DNA from: Pedobacter sp. PACM 27299
GTDB taxonomy: Bacteria; Bacteroidota; Bacteroidia; Sphingobacteriales; Sphingobacteriaceae
Reading direction: 5' to 3'
DNA: 64,000 nucleotides
Assembly (NCBI RefSeq): GCF_001412655.1
Contig: NZ_CP012996.1
Span: 2,480,001-2,544,000 of the forward strand
Shown: piece by piece, positions 26,676-34,200 of the stretch
How the letters are laid out: each line of letters starts with the position of its first letter
Position numbering within the stretch: the first letter of the stretch is position 1
Notes under the pieces: model-generated
Database searches by the model: none
What the model was told of the DNA's origin: nothing
The model's input: the letters and a program-made list of their open reading frames with translations, nothing else
Made by a program: the position numbers and the translations under genes

Positions 26676-27707
26676 TTAGTAATAGCTTTTTCCAGGAATT
26701 AATAAATCGGTTTTGTTCTGGTCACAAACCGCATAGCTGAAGCCTTGCTGAATCGCATAAGCTCCATATTCTCCTTTTTTATTTAAAGCAAGGAAGCCTA
26801 CCTGGATGTTTTTGGCAATTTCAGGTTTCTTTTTAATGATCCTCATGACCGCCTCTTTACAAGCTGCTTCAGGCGTATAACCCTGTCTCATCAGTTCTAC
26901 CACTAAAAAGCTGCCTACATTACGGATTACCTCTTCACCAACGCCGGTAGAAGTAGCACCGCCAACTTCATTGTCTACAAATAAACCAGCACCAATGATT
27001 GGACTGTCACCCACACGTCCATGTAGCTTATAAGCCATGCCGCTGGTGGTACAAGCACCTGAAATGTTTCCTTTAGCGTCTAAAGCCAGCATGCCAATGG
27101 TATCATGGTTGTATTGATTTCCTGGCAATCGGGTAGGAGCGGCTTTATCGTATAATTTATTTTCTATGTTCATTACCGGCGCATACTTTGCCGTTTTTAA
27201 CCATTCTTTCCATGCTTTTTCACTTTCTTTGGTCAGCAGGTTCTCTTTTTTGAAACCGTTTTCCAAAGCAAACTGAAGTGCGCCATCACCTACAAGCATC
27301 ACATGCGGCGTTTTTTCCATCACCATTCTGGCCACAGAAATGGGATGGATGATGTGTTCTAATCCAGCAACGGCACCGCAGTTGCCCAAATCATCCATAA
27401 TACAGGCATCCAGTGTCACATGACCATCTCTGTCTGGCAAGCCGCCATAACCTACGGATTGGTTTTTTGGATCAGCTTCAGGAACATGTACTCCTTGTTC
27501 TACCGCGTCCAGTGCTCTTCCGCCTGCAGATAATACCTTCCATGCCGCCTGATTGGCAGCAATGCCGAAATCCCAGGTAGAGATGACGATTGGTTTTACA
27601 GGTGCATGAGATGGGCTTGGGATCATTGCAGCAGCGCTTGTTCTATCAATGGCTAATAAGGAGGCAGAAAGCGCAGATGCTTTAATGAATTTTCTACGGT
27701 TAAACAT
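26676..27707 (-). CDS. N4-(beta-N-acetylglucosaminyl)-L-asparaginase, exported
   Basis: The protein has 343 residues. The N-terminus has a Tat-like signal (FNRRKFIKASALSASLLA). The body fits the Ntn-hydrolase glycosylasparaginase: DPKNQSVGYGGLPDRDGHVT, DACIMDDLGNCGAVAGLEHI, and the self-cleavage site HDTIGMLALD with the nucleophile Thr near residue 203, then SGACTTSGMAYKLHGRVGDSPIIGAG. It hydrolyses the GlcNAc-Asn bond of glycoasparagine after N-glycoprotein breakdown. It is cotranscribed with the omega-amidase upstream (13-bp gap) and cutC downstream (20-bp gap). Confidence 0.93.
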   Translation of the reverse strand: MFNRRKFIKASALSASLLAIDRTSAAAMIPSPSHAPVKPIVISTWDFGIAANQAAWKVLSAGGRALDAVEQGVHVPEADPKNQSVGYGGLPDRDGHVTLDACIMDDLGNCGAVAGLEHIIHPISVARMVMEKTPHVMLVGDGALQFALENGFKKENLLTKESEKAWKEWLKTAKYAPVMNIENKLYDKAAPTRLPGNQYNHDTIGMLALDAKGNISGACTTSGMAYKLHGRVGDSPIIGAGLFVDNEVGGATSTGVGEEVIRNVGSFLVVELMRQGYTPEAACKEAVMRIIKKKPEIAKNIQVGFLALNKKGEYGAYAIQQGFSYAVCDQNKTDLLIPGKSYY

Positions 27708-27720
27708 GTTTGGTATAGCT

Positions 27721-28524
27721 TTAAATAATTTGAAAGTGATCGGCGTCTTTTAAGAATGGGAAGGCCCTGCGGGTTTTAGCCAGTTCTTCGTAGCCGATAC
27801 TAAAGGTATAAAGATCTTCGTCTTCGGGTTTATAATAAATGGTTTTACCCATTGGATCGATACATTGGGAATGCCCGCTATGATATAGTTCTTTACCATC
27901 ATGACCCACACGATTGGCTGCAATCACATAACTCTGGTTTTCGATGGCACGGGCAGGAATCAGTGCGTTCCAATGAACAGCACGTTTATCAGGCCAGCTG
28001 GCAATCAGCAGTAGAATGTCGTATTCTTCATTCTGATTACGCAGCCATACCGGGAAGCGGAGGTCATAACAGATCGCAAGGCGGATTTTCCAGCCTTTTA
28101 ATGTTACAATGACTTTGTCTTTGCCTGGAGAATAGTTTTTATCTTCTTCACCCAGGCCAAATAAATGTCTTTTATCGTAATGGCTATAGCCGCCATCCGG
28201 AAGCATCCAGATCAGTCGGTTATAATAATGACCGTCTTCTTTGATGATCAGACTGCCAGTAACTACGCATTCATATTTTTGTGCAATCTCCTTCATCCAC
28301 TGCATAGTTTTACCATTCATCTCTTCAGCGAGTGCTGGAGCGTTCATGCTAAAACCGGTGTTAAACATCTCTGGAAGTACAATCAGGTCTGTTTTTTCTT
28401 TAACACCTGAGGACAATCTTAGGGATAGATTCTGCAGGTTTTTGTCAACATTCTCCCAAAATAAATAGGCCTGGAAAATTGTGATTTTCAGGTTTTTAAT
28501 ACTTAGGTAATCTGGACTTTCCAT
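27721..28524 (-). CDS. Nitrilase-superfamily omega-amidase (YafV-like)
   Basis: The protein has 267 residues. The catalytic triad is visible: Glu in VLPEMFNTGFSM, Lys in HYDKRHLFGLGEE, and Cys in RLAICYDLRFPVW. These contexts match the omega-amidase YafV, which hydrolyses alpha-ketoglutaramate and alpha-ketosuccinamate. It sits 24 bp downstream of a methionine/glutamine-type aminotransferase gene, which produces such alpha-ketoamides when it uses glutamine as amino donor, so the two form a coherent pathway. The reading frame start at 28524 leaves a short N-terminal extension before KITIFQAYLFW. Confidence 0.9.
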   Translation of the reverse strand: MESPDYLSIKNLKITIFQAYLFWENVDKNLQNLSLRLSSGVKEKTDLIVLPEMFNTGFSMNAPALAEEMNGKTMQWMKEIAQKYECVVTGSLIIKEDGHYYNRLIWMLPDGGYSHYDKRHLFGLGEEDKNYSPGKDKVIVTLKGWKIRLAICYDLRFPVWLRNQNEEYDILLLIASWPDKRAVHWNALIPARAIENQSYVIAANRVGHDGKELYHSGHSQCIDPMGKTIYYKPEDEDLYTFSIGYEELAKTRRAFPFLKDADHFQII

Positions 28525-28548
28525 TATTGTAATTTAAAGGGATGTAAA

Positions 28549-29694
28549 TTATAATTTAACTAGTCTTTCAACGGCTTTTTCCAATGTTTCTTGTTTTTTT
28601 GCAAAACAAAACCTCAAAACATGGTGATCCGTATTCCTAATGTAGAAGGCTGAAACCGGAATGGAGGCAACTCCATATTCTTTGATTAACCTTTCGGCCA
28701 TGGCGACATCTTTTTCATCGCTGAGGTGCTCATAGCTAACGCATTGGAAATAAGAACCATCGCAAGGTAATAATTTAAACTTAGTTTCGGTAAGGAGCGA
28801 ACGAAACAAATCGCGCTTCTGCTGGAAGAAGGCAGATAAGCCAAGATACGATTGCGGATCTTTCAGGTAACGTGCGATACCCACCTGCATCGGAGTATTT
28901 ACACTGAATACATTGAATTGGTGTATTTTTCTGAACTCCTTCATCATTTGTTCAGGCGCCAGGCAGTACCCCAATTTCCAGCCGGTAGTATGCAGTAATT
29001 TGCCGAAGGAAGCCACAATAAAGCTTCTTTCGCGGAGTTCCGGGTATAAAGCCACACTATGGTGTTGCTTACCATCGAAAATGATATGTTCATACACCTC
29101 ATCACTTAAAATCATGATGTCGGTATTTTTTGTTAATTTGATGAGTGCTTTGATGTCCTTTTCTGATAAAACGCAGCCAGTTGGATTCTGTGGGCTATTC
29201 AAGATGATCATTTTGGTATTGGCGGAGAATAGTTTTTTCACCATTTCCCAGTCGATCTCATATTGAGGAGGGGCAAGCTCATAAGGTTTAACCAGGCCGC
29301 CCAGCAACTTTATCGTAGGGGCATAAGCATCGTAAGCAGGTTCAAAAATAATCACCTCATCACCAGGATGAATATAAGCGCTTAAAGCGGTGAATATAGC
29401 CTGTGTACCTCCGGCAGTAACATTGATCTCCGTTTCCGGATGATAATTTGCGCCATAAAGTTGATTCATCTTTTCGGTAATCACTTCTCGCAGGGCTGCT
29501 AAACCAGTCATGGGGGCATATTGATTAAAGCCCTGGCGCATGGCCTCCGCTACATATTCGATGAGTTTCGGATCACATTCATAATCAGGAAATCCCTGAG
29601 AAAGATTAATGGCCTGATGTTCTTCTGCTAATTTGGACATGACCGAAAATATGTTCGTTCCTGTGCCAGGTAGTTTGGATTGTGTAGCTATCAT
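28549..29694 (-). CDS. ybdL: PLP aminotransferase, methionine/kynurenine type (YbdL-like)
   Basis: The protein has 381 residues and is a fold-type I class I/II aminotransferase. Seen: INLSQGFPDYECDP, INVTAGGTQAIFTALSAYI, NSPQNPTGCVL, LSDEVYEHIIFDG, and the PLP-lysine segment SFGKLLHTTGWKLGYC. The LSQGFP start and VNTPMQ segment are those of the YbdL/kynurenine aminotransferase group, which use methionine, aromatic amino acids and glutamine as donors. It heads the operon of aminotransferase, omega-amidase, glycosylasparaginase and CutC. Confidence 0.92.
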   Translation of the reverse strand: MIATQSKLPGTGTNIFSVMSKLAEEHQAINLSQGFPDYECDPKLIEYVAEAMRQGFNQYAPMTGLAALREVITEKMNQLYGANYHPETEINVTAGGTQAIFTALSAYIHPGDEVIIFEPAYDAYAPTIKLLGGLVKPYELAPPQYEIDWEMVKKLFSANTKMIILNSPQNPTGCVLSEKDIKALIKLTKNTDIMILSDEVYEHIIFDGKQHHSVALYPELRERSFIVASFGKLLHTTGWKLGYCLAPEQMMKEFRKIHQFNVFSVNTPMQVGIARYLKDPQSYLGLSAFFQQKRDLFRSLLTETKFKLLPCDGSYFQCVSYEHLSDEKDVAMAERLIKEYGVASIPVSAFYIRNTDHHVLRFCFAKKQETLEKAVERLVKL

Positions 29695-29761
29695 GTGGCA
29701 ACGAAAATAGAAATAATATTTATCGTCTTATATCAGATTTATTTAATAATTTCATCTTGCT

Positions 29762-30529
29762 ATGACTTTTAAAACAAAAGAAAGCAGATTATTGCTCATT
29801 CTAGGCTCCTTTTTCGTGGCCAATGCGATCCTTTCAGAATTTATAGGTGTAAAAATATTTACGGTGGAAGGCACACTGGGCATCAAACAGTTTGATATCA
29901 ATTTGCTGGGCGTTCCAAACCTCTCCTTTAACATGTCTGCAGGGGTACTTACCTGGCCTTTAATTTTTATCATGACGGATATTATCAACGAATATTTTGG
30001 CGTTCGGCAGGTCCGGTTTTTATCTGTGCTGGCGGCTATTCTGATTTCTTACGCCTTTTTTGTGGTCGCAGCAGCGATGAGACTTTCGCCTTCTGATTTC
30101 TGGGTAAATCAAACCATTGATGGCCATCCGCTCAATATGAATCATGCTTTTGCCGGGATATTCGGACAAGGGATGTGGATCATTGTGGGTTCTGTGATTG
30201 CCTTTTTAGTAGGGCAGATTGCGGATGTGTTTATCTTTCATAAAATTAAAAAAGTAACCGGAGAACGTGCTTTATGGCTTCGTGCCACAGGTTCTACAGT
30301 GATTTCTCAATTTATAGACAGTTTTGTCGTGATCTTTATTGCTTTTTATTTGAATCCTCAATACCACTGGAGCTGGCAAATGGTGACTGCAATCGGTCTG
30401 GTGAATTATACTTATAAATTTGTAGTCGCAATTTTAATGACGCCCTTACTGTATGTGGTGCATCATGTGATTGACCGTTATCTGGGCAAGGATCTTTCGC
30501 AGCGTATGATTAAAATGGCAGGAAGATAG
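29762..30529 (+). CDS. yhhQ: Queuosine precursor transporter (VUT family)
   Basis: The protein has 255 residues with about six or seven hydrophobic helices. Family features: FFVANAILSEFIGVKIF, SAGVLTWPLIFIMTDIINEYFG near residue 60, and RATGSTVISQFIDSFVVIFIAF near 180. The family imports 7-cyano-7-deazaguanine-type precursors or queuine across the inner membrane. A queE gene at 22.0 kb makes a precursor itself, so the cell may both make and import. It starts divergently from the aminotransferase operon. Confidence 0.93.
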   Translation: MTFKTKESRLLLILGSFFVANAILSEFIGVKIFTVEGTLGIKQFDINLLGVPNLSFNMSAGVLTWPLIFIMTDIINEYFGVRQVRFLSVLAAILISYAFFVVAAAMRLSPSDFWVNQTIDGHPLNMNHAFAGIFGQGMWIIVGSVIAFLVGQIADVFIFHKIKKVTGERALWLRATGSTVISQFIDSFVVIFIAFYLNPQYHWSWQMVTAIGLVNYTYKFVVAILMTPLLYVVHHVIDRYLGKDLSQRMIKMAGR

Positions 30530-30550
30530 CGGCAGCCTGGATTTACCAGA

Positions 30551-30999
30551 TTACAGCTTAATTCTTTTGTCGAACACAAATGGCTCAAACTTCAGTAATT
30601 TGATGAACTTGAAATCCGCATGGTTAGGGTTGAGGAGAAAATTTGATTCCGCTGATATAATGGAAGAGGGGACTTTCAATAGGGCCGTTTTTTCATTCCT
30701 GACCCAATTCTCCCCTAATTCCTGTGTATAAGACATGTTTTCAAAGAAAACCAGTTTTCTGGTAATGATTTCAAGGGGATACTGGCAATGGGGAGGTCAT
30801 CCGGAATTTCAATCGTCATGACCTGGAAGGCACTGTTCAGCCCAAATTGACTCCGATGGACTACATTTTCCAGACAAGCCAAAGAACGTGATTCCGCTGT
30901 ATAAATCATGGAAACATCATTCGGATTCCATCTTGCTGCGCGGCCTGAAGCGACTAATGAGCCAGCGTAATTGCTCAAACAAATGCGAAATACCTGCAT
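30551..30999 (-). pseudogene. RES-domain toxin, disrupted by a single-base frameshift
   Basis: Two overlapping frames add up to one RES protein of about 150 residues. The first (30715-30999) has MQVFRICLSNYAGSLVASGR, RWNPNDVSMIYTAESRSLAC and LPENWF, with the Arg, Glu and Ser that name the family. It runs off at CLIHRN. The second (30551-30736) continues with YTQELGENWVRNEKTALL, VPSSIISAESNFLLNP and FDKRIKL. Adding one T to the minus-strand CTTTG run (plus-strand AAA at 30743-30745) restores ...NWFSFENMSYTQELGENW. RES toxins degrade NAD+ by phosphorolysis. The cognate antitoxin precedes it with a 3-bp gap. Real loss or a homopolymer sequence error are both possible. Confidence 0.85.
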
Positions 31000-31002
31000 A
31001 AA

Positions 31003-31473
31003 TTAAGCGAGATCTCCGTGAGCAATTCTAATGAGCTCTTCTTCAATGAGACTGATGCCTGTAAAAGTGTCCATTAAATCAAAGGGAATTTGGTGGCCAA
31101 GCCCATAAGAAGGGGTATTGAGCCATTGGTGAAAAGCCTTTGCCCTGCCAAAGATTTCTATTCCTTTTTCAAATAGAGAAAAAGACTTTAAAAGTTTCTC
31201 GCTGAGGGAAGGATCTAATCTGGATGCATTAGAAGCGTAGTTCTGGATGGTTTTAACATTAGTTTTAAAGGTATCCTGGAACTCTTCCCTGGTAAAACCC
31301 GAAAGACTTAAAAAATCCAGTGCAGCTTTTGCTGATAAGCCTGATTTTGAACTCATGAGCAAGCTGATAGAATCGTTGTACAATGGCTGATAAGGGGCGA
31401 TTAAAGCGGCCTCTGCAACAACAGATAGGGGTGTTTTATCTTTGTAAGGTTTTGAAGTGTTTGCCATAACCAT
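31003..31473 (-). CDS. Xre/MbcA/ParS-type antitoxin of the RES toxin
   Basis: The protein has 156 residues. It has an Xre-like N-terminal helix-turn-helix region (AKAALDFLSLSGFTREEFQD and the following TFKTNVKTIQNYASN) and a C-terminal toxin-binding MbcA/ParS/Xre domain (LFEKGIEIFGRAKAFHQWLN, GHQIPFDLMDTFTGISLIEE). This is the DUF2384 architecture of RES antitoxins, which cover the toxin active site and repress their operon. Starts at 31473 or at the second ATG (31467) are equally possible. The gene is intact while its toxin partner is frameshifted. Confidence 0.9.
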   Translation of the reverse strand: MVMANTSKPYKDKTPLSVVAEAALIAPYQPLYNDSISLLMSSKSGLSAKAALDFLSLSGFTREEFQDTFKTNVKTIQNYASNASRLDPSLSEKLLKSFSLFEKGIEIFGRAKAFHQWLNTPSYGLGHQIPFDLMDTFTGISLIEEELIRIAHGDLA

Positions 31474-31530
31474 AAATTTTATTCAATTCGAATATACGGA
31501 ATTTTTTCCGGTAGCTCTGGAATATTTTCC

Positions 31531-31592
31531 ATAAAAAAACCGCAATCCTGGTTTTGATGACCTTTCAGGTAAAAAATAGGAATGCGGTTTTT
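31531..31592 (-). terminator. Terminator downstream of the Gre-type gene
   Basis: A 15-bp stem with one mismatch (31535-31549 with 31578-31592) closes a 28-nt loop and is followed on the minus strand by a run of seven T. It separates the Gre-type gene from the toxin-antitoxin pair. Confidence 0.75.
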
Positions 31593-31607
31593 GATAAGCA
31601 GGGGAGT

Positions 31608-31988
31608 TTAGCTCATCCTTTTAACTTCCAGGATTTTAAACTCCTGAATGCCGTCAGGCATTTCCCAGTTGATAATGTCGCCTGTTCTGTAGCCAAATAA
31701 AGCAATGCTGATCGGAGCAAAAACAGATACCTTTTGCACCTTGATGTTTGCTTCTTCCGGCATTACAATCTTAAAGCTAAACTCTTTACCGGTTTTTGTA
31801 TTGGCAATTCTAGCTTCAGATTTCAGACATACCACGTCTTCAGGAAGATCCTGATCTGCGTAGATCGTTGCCTCTTTGATCTCTTTTCTTAGTTTTTCTT
31901 TATTATAAGGACTCATGTTTGATTTGTCCAGGTGATCTTTTAATAGTTTTAAATCGCTTTTTGAAAGTGATAATGTTTTTGTTTCCAT
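31608..31988 (-). CDS. GreA/GreB-family (Rnk-like) transcription factor, short form
   Basis: The protein has 126 residues. A short N-terminal helical region of about 45 residues (LSKSDLKLLKDHLDKSNMSP) replaces the long GreA coiled coil. The GreA/GreB C-terminal domain follows, with VCLKSEARIANTKTGKEFSF, VVMPEEANI-like core, VSVFAPISIALFGYRTGD and the end WEMPDGIQEFKILEV. The form resembles Rnk and the short Gre proteins of Bacteroidota, which bind RNA polymerase without the acidic cleavage tip. It has its own terminator and lies alone. Confidence 0.87.
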   Translation of the reverse strand: METKTLSLSKSDLKLLKDHLDKSNMSPYNKEKLRKEIKEATIYADQDLPEDVVCLKSEARIANTKTGKEFSFKIVMPEEANIKVQKVSVFAPISIALFGYRTGDIINWEMPDGIQEFKILEVKRMS

Positions 31989-32166
31989 GTTTAAATGTCT
32001 TAATGTAATGATTGATGATTAATTCCTTAATAAGATACAGGGAGGCAAACTGATGTTTACGAATTATCACACCTTAAGAGGTGTAATTGCTTAATATAAA
32101 AAAGAAAATACACAATCGCTTGCTATTTCCTTAAATTATAAAATAACGAAAATCATCAGAAGAAAA

Positions 32167-32208
32167 ATGCCCCTGAACCGAAGAGTAGAATGAAATGATT
32201 CGGGGCTT
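32167..32208 (-). terminator. Terminator-like hairpin behind the 37-codon frame
   Basis: On the minus strand GCCCCGAA pairs with TTCAGGGGC (one bulged A) across a 23-nt loop and is followed by ATTTTTC. It overlaps the stop of the 37-codon frame, which suggests that a minus-strand transcript ends here. Confidence 0.5.
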
Positions 32209-32320
32209 AGTTAATAAAGTCTTTACTGCTGATTTGATAAGTAAAGCCGAAGGGATAGTTTTCCCTGAAGAACCTTTTGAACAGCGCATAGGCTTGCAGC
32301 TGACTCTTATTATAAGTCAT
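32207..32320 (-). CDS. Possible 37-residue small protein or gene remnant
   Basis: The frame runs from ATG at 32320 to TAA at 32207 and reads MTYNKSQLQAYALFKRFFRE at its start, then NYPFGFTYQISSKDFIN. The composition looks protein-like (amphipathic basic helix then aromatic strand). A terminator-like hairpin follows at once. The frame stays open upstream to an ATG at 32356. No family is recognised. It may be the end of a decayed gene instead of a working one. Confidence 0.3.
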   Translation of the reverse strand: MTYNKSQLQAYALFKRFFRENYPFGFTYQISSKDFIN

Positions 32321-32325
32321 TAAGG

Positions 32326-32538
32326 TTGCCTGATGTATGCCTGTTCTTTGTTTCATTATTGCTAATCTCGGTAGGTTTTTTATTAAATCAAAGGAAAAAT
32401 GGATTTATCTTAGTATTAAGGGCTTTAATTGACATTGGTGTTATTGTTCTAGCTGATTTGCTGAATATTTCTGCAGTTATCCTTCATTATGCTCCCGGAT
32501 GGCTGATGAGTTCTGCAAAACATCTCGAGCAGCCTTAA
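32326..32538 (+). CDS. Possible small two-helix membrane protein
   Basis: The 70-codon frame has only a TTG start. It reads as two hydrophobic segments (LFFVSLLLISVGFLLN and IDIGVIVLADLLNISAVIL) joined by a basic loop NQRKNG, then a short polar end. There is no recognised family and no promoter or terminator, and it overlaps the other small frame on the opposite strand. I keep it as a weak candidate only. Confidence 0.2.
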   Translation: MPDVCLFFVSLLLISVGFLLNQRKNGFILVLRALIDIGVIVLADLLNISAVILHYAPGWLMSSAKHLEQP

Positions 32539-32603
32539 GGATATTTGCTGATTGGCCTGGTAAAACATAGGAATTGGTCTAGCATATACACCGGTTTCCT
32601 GCT

Positions 32604-32643
32604 GAAACATGAGGATGATTCTTGCAAAATATCCTCATGTTTC
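32604..32643. repeat. Perfect 13-bp inverted repeat without a T tract
   Basis: GAAACATGAGGAT at 32604-32616 is repeated inverted at 32631-32643 with a 14-nt spacer. No T run follows on either strand, so it is not an ordinary terminator. It lies 250 bp before the histone-like gene in a region with no confident gene. Confidence 0.55.
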
Positions 32644-32861
32644 TAGTGCAAATTCTGAGGTCTGAAGCTGGAAAAAAAAGCCAGATATTTGGCAGTAGCA
32701 GTGTCGAAATTCAGCGTTACAACACGCTTTTTGGGCGGTTAATAATGTCGGAAAGCCGAATAAATTGGCCCTTATAGGCGCTAATAAGACCGAAAAAAGT
32801 AAGATTTAACAGAAAAAACGCAATAGAATGGAAGTTATGTACGTTTATTTCCAAAATAATA

Positions 32862-32869
32862 TATATTTG
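32862..32869 (+). promoter_or_regulatory. -7 promoter box of the histone-like gene
   Basis: TATATTTG fits TAnnTTTG and lies 23 bp before the ATG of the histone-like gene, a typical distance for a short leader. No clear -33 TTG is visible. Confidence 0.5.
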
Positions 32870-32892
32870 GCCACAAATTAAATATTTAAAAC

Positions 32893-33072
32893 ATGGAAAA
32901 ATTTTCAAAAGTTAAAGAATTATTAGCTTCTATTGAAGCTGACGCTGAGAAGTTTTATAATGCAGGAAACAGTGCTGCAGGAACTAGAGTACGTAAAGCT
33001 ATGCAGGATTTAAAAGTTCTTGCTCAGGAAATTCGTTCTGAAGTAACAGAGAAAAAAAACAGCGAAAAATAA
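32893..33072 (+). CDS. Histone H1-like (Hc1-type) small basic protein
   Basis: The protein has 59 residues, from the ATG at 32893 to TAA at 33070-33072. It begins MEKFSKVKELLASIEADAEK and continues with FYNAGNSAAGTRVRKAMQDL, then LKVLAQEIRSEVTEKKN and a lysine-rich end. This is the Hc1-like family (chlamydial histone-like protein) as found across Bacteroidota, short and helical, where AGTRVRKAMQDLK is the conserved core. It probably binds DNA and helps to compact the nucleoid. It has a TAnnTTTG promoter and an 11-bp stem hairpin after it, so it is a single-gene unit. Confidence 0.88.
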   Translation: MEKFSKVKELLASIEADAEKFYNAGNSAAGTRVRKAMQDLKVLAQEIRSEVTEKKNSEK

Positions 33073-33089
33073 TATCGATTTATTCGAAA

Positions 33090-33122
33090 AGCAGCAGCAC
33101 CATCAACCGTGCTGCTGCTATT
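33090..33122 (+). terminator. Hairpin after the histone-like gene
   Basis: AGCAGCAGCAC pairs with GTGCTGCTGCT (33090-33100 with 33109-33119) over an 8-nt loop and is followed by ATTTTACC. The T run is weak, but it lies 17 bp after the stop. A GTG inside it (33109) opens the long reading frame of the next gene and is not used as its start. Confidence 0.6.
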
Positions 33123-33138
33123 TTACCTCCCCATCATT

Positions 33139-34131
33139 ATGCCCTATACTGCCGCCCCTAACAGATATACTCAAATGCAATACCGCAGATGCGGAAACAG
33201 TGGACTGAAGCTACCAGCCATTTCTCTTGGCTTATGGCATAACTTCGGTCATGTGGATCAGCTGGAAAACTGCAGTGAGATTTTAAAACTGGCTTTCGAC
33301 AATGGAGTTACCCATTTTGACCTTGCTAATAATTACGGTCCGCCTCCAGGATCTGCAGAGGAAAATTTTGGTCGCTTGCTGAAAAGAGATTTCGAAGGAT
33401 ATAGAGATGAAATGATCATTTCTTCTAAGGCAGGATATACAATGTGGGATGGACCTTATGGAGATTGGGGTTCCAAAAAATACCTGGTATCCAGCCTGGA
33501 TCAAAGTCTGAAAAGAATGGGCATGGAGTATGTCGATATTTTTTACCATCACCGTCCGGATCCGCAAACGCCACTAGAGGAAACAATGGCAGCATTAGAC
33601 CTGATCGTACGTCAAGGAAAAGCATTATATGTCGGGATATCTAATTACCAGGCAGAAGAAGCTGCCGAAGCGATGAAAATCTTAAAACGTTTGGGCACAC
33701 CATGTCTGATTCATCAACCTAAATACTCCATGTATGAACGTTGGGTAGAAGGAGGTTTGCTGGATTTACTAGGCAATGAAGGTATAGGATGTATTCCTTT
33801 TTCACCGCTCGCTCAAGGGATGCTGACCAATAAATACCTGAAAGGGATTCCTGAAGATTCTCGTGCAGCAAAGTCGCATGGCGCATTACAGCAAGATCAA
33901 TTGACGCCTGAAAGATTGAAACAGCTGAATGCACTGAATGCAGTTGCGGAAAGCCGTGGACAAAAACTGGCACAAATGGCCTTGTCATGGATTTTAAAAG
34001 ATGAACGCATTACCTCCGTATTGGTGGGCGCCAGTAAAGCTGAACAGCTTGCGGATTCTTTAAAATGTTTGAACAACCTTGATTTCAGCACAGAAGAACT
34101 ACAGAAAATTGAGCAGATTTTAGCCTCTTAG
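33139..34131 (+). CDS. Aldo/keto reductase, L-glyceraldehyde-3-phosphate reductase type
   Basis: The protein has 330 residues from the ATG at 33139 (MPYTAAPNRYTQMQYRRCG), which matches the family start. The AKR tetrad is visible: Asp and Tyr in FDLANNYGPPPGSAEENFG, Lys in ISSKAGYTMWDGPYGDWGS and His in FYHHRPDPQTPLEE. These contexts match YghZ/GpR, an NADPH-dependent reductase that detoxifies methylglyoxal and L-glyceraldehyde 3-phosphate. The NADP-binding end includes ITSVLVGASKAEQLADSL. A terminator follows. Confidence 0.93.
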   Translation: MPYTAAPNRYTQMQYRRCGNSGLKLPAISLGLWHNFGHVDQLENCSEILKLAFDNGVTHFDLANNYGPPPGSAEENFGRLLKRDFEGYRDEMIISSKAGYTMWDGPYGDWGSKKYLVSSLDQSLKRMGMEYVDIFYHHRPDPQTPLEETMAALDLIVRQGKALYVGISNYQAEEAAEAMKILKRLGTPCLIHQPKYSMYERWVEGGLLDLLGNEGIGCIPFSPLAQGMLTNKYLKGIPEDSRAAKSHGALQQDQLTPERLKQLNALNAVAESRGQKLAQMALSWILKDERITSVLVGASKAEQLADSLKCLNNLDFSTEELQKIEQILAS

Positions 34132-34158
34132 TTAGTACGAGGCATAAATCATTAAAAG

Positions 34159-34200
34159 AAGCTGTCTTAAATAGCAATTCAAGACAGCCGCTTTATTTTT
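34159..34200. terminator. Terminator between the aldo/keto reductase and hdc
   Basis: GCTGTCTT (34161-34168) pairs with AAGACAGC (34181-34188) around a 12-nt loop; flanking AAAG and CTTT can add to the stem, and a T-rich run follows on the plus strand. It separates two convergent genes. Confidence 0.7.

Larger units (their letters stand above)
31989..32892. other. Gene-poor interval of about 0.9 kb
   Basis: This is the longest stretch without a confident gene. It holds a minus-strand 37-codon frame with a terminator-like hairpin, a plus-strand 70-codon hydrophobic frame, a perfect 13-bp inverted repeat at 32604-32643 with no T run, and at its end the promoter of the histone-like gene. The left part (32030-32160) shows no frame or structure that I can support. 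No RNA gene was recognised. Confidence 0.6.

Noticed and set aside
30551..30736. Separate 61-residue gene
   Set aside because: It is the second half of the frameshifted RES toxin, joined by one base.
32717..32908. Minus-strand 63-codon frame before the histone-like gene
   Set aside because: It runs through the promoter and start of the Hc1-like gene and looks like a translated AT-rich spacer.
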